From Corynebacterium accolens (GTDB taxonomy: Bacteria; Actinomycetota; Actinomycetes; Mycobacteriales; Mycobacteriaceae): 7,653 bases of DNA. How positions within the stretch are numbered: the first letter of the stretch is position 1; every line of letters begins with the position of its first letter. Below the pieces are notes generated by a model. It was not told the origin of the DNA, made no database searches, and saw nothing but the letters and a program-made list of their open reading frames with translations. The position numbers and the translations under genes were made by a program. This document shows, piece after piece, positions 5,751 to 7,653 of this stretch. The stretch lies in NCBI RefSeq assembly GCF_030515985.1, contig NZ_CP100376.1, positions 1,509,677 through 1,517,329 of the forward strand, written 5' to 3'.

Positions 5751-6001
5751 AATTATCTAACCCTTCAGCTCGTTACGCGCTGTAGGCTTCCCCTCCCACA
5801 GGACTTCACGCACGTGCTTGTCCCAGCCTATCGTGAAACATGTGACTAATGCGACCCAAGTGCCAAATTTTTTCACAGCAGTTGTTCAGCTCACCGCCAA
5901 AAGCGCTGCGTAACAACCACCCCATGGCTCCCGTATGGCCCCTGAGTGGTGAGAGGTACCTACACCCCCACCACGGGGAACTGGCCGCATTAGGCGGGCT
6001 G
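5751..6001. other. proC to DNA-binding-gene intergenic region
   Basis: This 251-nt gap holds no convincing gene. Near proC an imperfect dyad (5939-5951 with 5969-5978, pairing CCCC and GTGGTG arms with a 3-base bulge) may form a weak terminator without a T tract; a GGTACC palindrome lies in its loop. An AT-richer patch at about 5832-5880 contains TGAAACATGTGA around an ACATGT palindrome and a run of six T. The promoter of the downstream small regulator is expected here, but I could not find a convincing -35/-10 pair. Confidence 0.45.
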
Positions 6002-6793
6002 CTAGCCCAGCTCCTTGGCCTTATCGGAGCAGGCTTGGGCGGCGCGGTAGAACGCACCACGCAGGCCGGACTCCTCCAGCTCGCGCACGGCCGCGGCGGT
6101 GGTGCCGCCTGGCGAGGTCACACCCGCGCGCAGCTGCGTTGCCGAGCGGCCGGAGTTGGCCAACATATCGCCGGAGCCGGCAGCTGCTTGGGCGGCGAGC
6201 TTTTCGGCGATATCGCGGGGAAGGCCGAGCTGCACGCCGGCATCGACAAGCGCCTCTGCCACAAGGAAGAAGTAGGCCGGCGAGGAACCAGCCAGGGCTG
6301 TCGCGGCGTCGATGTTCTTCTCCGGAATGACCGCGACCTCACCCACGGCCTCGAGCAGCTCCGTCACGCCCTGCATCTGGGCCTCAGTGACGTGCTCGCC
6401 GGCGGCGCAGGTGCACATGCCGCGGCGCACCAACATCGGCGTATTGGGCATAACGCGCACAACCGGCACGCCGTCGCCCGCAGCAGCCTGCAGGGCCTCC
6501 AGCGTCAGCCCTGCGGCCATAGAGACCACCACGGCGTCCTTAGCCGGGTTAATCTCGCCCAGCAGGTCCAGGATGGCATAAGGCTTGACGGAGGCGAAGA
6601 TATAATCCGCGCCGTCCACCGCCTCAGCGTTATCCGTCGTGACGTTGACGCCATAGTTGCTCTTGAGCTCTTCACCGCGAGAGGCCGTGCGGTTGGTCAC
6701 CGTGATATCGGAAGCATTGAAGCCCGATTCCACAAGACCCGAGGTCAAAGCCTCACCGATTTGTCCTCCACCTAAAATTGCAATCTTTGTCAT
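6002..6793 (-). CDS. proC: Pyrroline-5-carboxylate reductase
   Basis: ProC reduces 1-pyrroline-5-carboxylate to L-proline with NAD(P)H, the last step of proline synthesis. The 263-residue product is complete. An N-terminal Rossmann motif, GGGQIG (residues 8-13), is followed by NRT (34-36), VMPNTP (114-119) and GSSPAYFF (169-176). The C-terminal ProC signature around TSPGGTTAAAVRELEESG (226-243) contributes to the substrate site in the dimer. I took the ATG at 6791-6793 as start, with GGAG just three bases upstream. The in-frame GTG at 6800-6802 adds three residues and could be the true, leaderless start, because a TATTTT box ends seven bases before it. The gene follows the terminator of the upstream membrane-protein gene and so is probably expressed on its own. 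Confidence 0.97.
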   Translation of the reverse strand: MTKIAILGGGQIGEALTSGLVESGFNASDITVTNRTASRGEELKSNYGVNVTTDNAEAVDGADYIFASVKPYAILDLLGEINPAKDAVVVSMAAGLTLEALQAAAGDGVPVVRVMPNTPMLVRRGMCTCAAGEHVTEAQMQGVTELLEAVGEVAVIPEKNIDAATALAGSSPAYFFLVAEALVDAGVQLGLPRDIAEKLAAQAAAGSGDMLANSGRSATQLRAGVTSPGGTTAAAVRELEESGLRGAFYRAAQACSDKAKELG

Positions 6794-6808
6794 AGTCTCC
6801 ACAATGCC

Positions 6809-6855
6809 AAAAATAACGCCACCCGGCTACCTCCACGAAGGAAGCAGCCGGGTGG
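6809..6855 (-). terminator. Intrinsic terminator after the membrane-protein gene
   Basis: Read leftward, a perfect 10-bp stem (CCACCCGGCT / AGCCGGGTGG; 6819-6828 with 6846-6855) with a 17-nt loop is followed by CGTTATTTTT, a good T tract. It begins about 20 nt after the stop codon of the gene on its right and ends 15 nt before the proC ATG. Confidence 0.8.
6810..6815 (-). promoter_or_regulatory. Possible proC -10 box within the terminator T tract
   Basis: TATTTT fits a -10 pattern and would place the transcription start at about 6802-6803, at or next to the in-frame GTG of proC. No good -35 is visible, because the upstream bases form the terminator stem. Weak evidence. Confidence 0.25.
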
Positions 6856-6874
6856 TTCTCAGCAATTCGCTGGT

Positions 6875-7653
6875 TTAGAGCATGACCAAAAGCAGTGGTC
6901 CGAACGTCAATATGAGGCCGGTAATGCCTGCAAGGAACATGGAGAACCCATCGCGGGCCGTGCGCAGCGCATGCGTAACGCCAGCCATAATTGCGGTCAC
7001 GCCGAGTGCCAAGATAGATACGACGACGCGCGGGAAGTTATCCCAGAGCACTTCAAAGCCCTTGAAGATGACGATGGCCAAGACGATGCCCACGACCACC
7101 ATGATGAGGATGGACATGGGGTTGAGCTTCTCGTGCTCTTCGGTGACTTCCTCGTCCCGCACCTGAGACAGCTCGCCGGTATCGTCAGACTTCTTCGCAG
7201 CCGCCGCAGGCTTCTGCTCAGGCGCGGCAGCCTTGCCCTTGGTTCCAGCGTCCTTGGTGTCTGCTGCGGTCTTCGCGCCAGCCTTCGCTCCCGTTACGGT
7301 CGCTGCAGCAGCGCCTGCCCCGGCAGCGCCAGCTGCGCCCGCCTTCTCCTTGGCTTCCTTGGCACCGGATTCAGCGGCATCAGCGGCGTCCTTGCGCTTG
7401 TCCTGCGAGGACTGCGACTTACCGATGCGCTGCATTACCGCCGTGTCATCCGCGGATGGCTGATGGGACTTCTTGTCGGCGTCCTTAGCGCCCGCCTTGT
7501 CCTCCGGACCCGACTGCGCAGGCTTCTTTGCCTCCTGTGCGTTTGTCTTCTGCGCTGGGGCAGGCTTGGCCGTCGGCTTCGAGCCAGACCCCGCCGCAGG
7601 CTTGGGAGAGGCGGTCGGCTCACTCGGCTTCCCGTTCTTCTTCGGCGCAGGGG
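6875..7653 (-). CDS. Lys/Ala/Pro-rich protein with three C-terminal membrane helices (Rv0497-like; N-terminus off the right edge)
   Basis: This conserved membrane protein has no known function. The frame is open from its stop at 6875 to the window edge, giving 258 full codons, so the Met at 7433-7435 is almost certainly internal. The visible N-terminal part, about 178 residues, is low-complexity and rich in Ala, Lys and Pro, and is probably disordered. Three hydrophobic segments follow, at about 7117-7064, 7027-6971 and 6940-6878, the last ending LTFGPLLLVML at the C-terminus. Positive charges (Arg) between helices 2 and 3 suggest that this loop and the Lys-rich tail face the cytoplasm. The layout of charged tail, three helices and terminal LGPL-like motif matches M. 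tuberculosis Rv0497, which lies beside proC and an exopolyphosphatase gene. A strong terminator closes the gene. Confidence 0.8.
   Translation of the reverse strand, partial: PAPKKNGKPSEPTASPKPAAGSGSKPTAKPAPAQKTNAQEAKKPAQSGPEDKAGAKDADKKSHQPSADDTAVMQRIGKSQSSQDKRKDAADAAESGAKEAKEKAGAAGAAGAGAAAATVTGAKAGAKTAADTKDAGTKGKAAAPEQKPAAAAKKSDDTGELSQVRDEEVTEEHEKLNPMSILIMVVVGIVLAIVIFKGFEVLWDNFPRVVVSILALGVTAIMAGVTHALRTARDGFSMFLAGITGLILTFGPLLLVML

Noticed and set aside
5752..5759. GATAAT-like box immediately before the small regulator ATG
   Set aside because: As a -10 it would start transcription inside the gene, and no matching -35 is present; more likely an AT-rich translation-initiation region.
5849..6775. 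Long plus-strand frame (308 codons) opposite proC
   Set aside because: It lies entirely antisense to proC, has no family motif, and is His/Gly/Ala/Arg-rich as expected from the complement of GC-rich codons.

Overview
This is a high-GC actinobacterial window, most likely from Corynebacterium. The pointers are strong G/C preference at third codon positions, GTG/TTG start candidates, and a gene order matching a conserved stretch of mycobacterial and corynebacterial chromosomes. In M. tuberculosis terms it corresponds to Rv0497, proC/Rv0500, Rv0500A, Rv0500B, serB1/Rv0505c, Rv0508, hemA, hemC and hemD, with the same relative orientations. These assignments come from recalled family sequences and motifs; no database search was run. 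I see no insertion sequence, prophage, CRISPR array, tRNA or rRNA. This is core chromosome, and I do not see an unknown accessory system in it.

Layout. Almost everything runs leftward on the minus strand. In transcription order (right to left) the genes are: the C-terminal part of a Lys/Ala/Pro-rich protein with three C-terminal membrane helices (cut by the right edge), closed by a clear terminator; proC; a 62-residue MerR/excisionase-type DNA-binding protein; and a 33-residue ribosomal protein (bS22, AURKAIP1/COX24 domain) with its own predicted promoter, a leader of about 124 nt and a terminator. One HAD-IB phosphatase-like gene runs rightward at 3943-5004, convergent with bS22 and divergent from the heme genes. 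A thioredoxin/glutaredoxin-fold protein, hemA and hemC then run leftward. After a 209-nt AT-rich gap with a hairpin terminator comes the hemD/SUMT fusion gene, cut by the left edge.

How the genes work together. HemA (glutamyl-tRNA reductase), HemC (porphobilinogen deaminase) and HemD (uroporphyrinogen III synthase fused to a SUMT-like methyltransferase domain) catalyse early steps of tetrapyrrole synthesis that feed heme and, through methylation, siroheme or cobalamin. hemA and hemC are directly abutted and probably translationally coupled. ProC makes proline. The bS22 protein and the small DNA-binding protein are conserved actinobacterial housekeeping neighbours.

Most of what deserves a second look is non-coding: the bS22 leader, strong dyads downstream of the DNA-binding protein gene, a candidate operator between the HAD gene and the heme operon, and a terminator whose T tract may double as the proC -10 box. 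The 33-residue gene and the upstream continuation of the membrane protein's frame are easily missed by length-limited or Met-anchored ORF calling.
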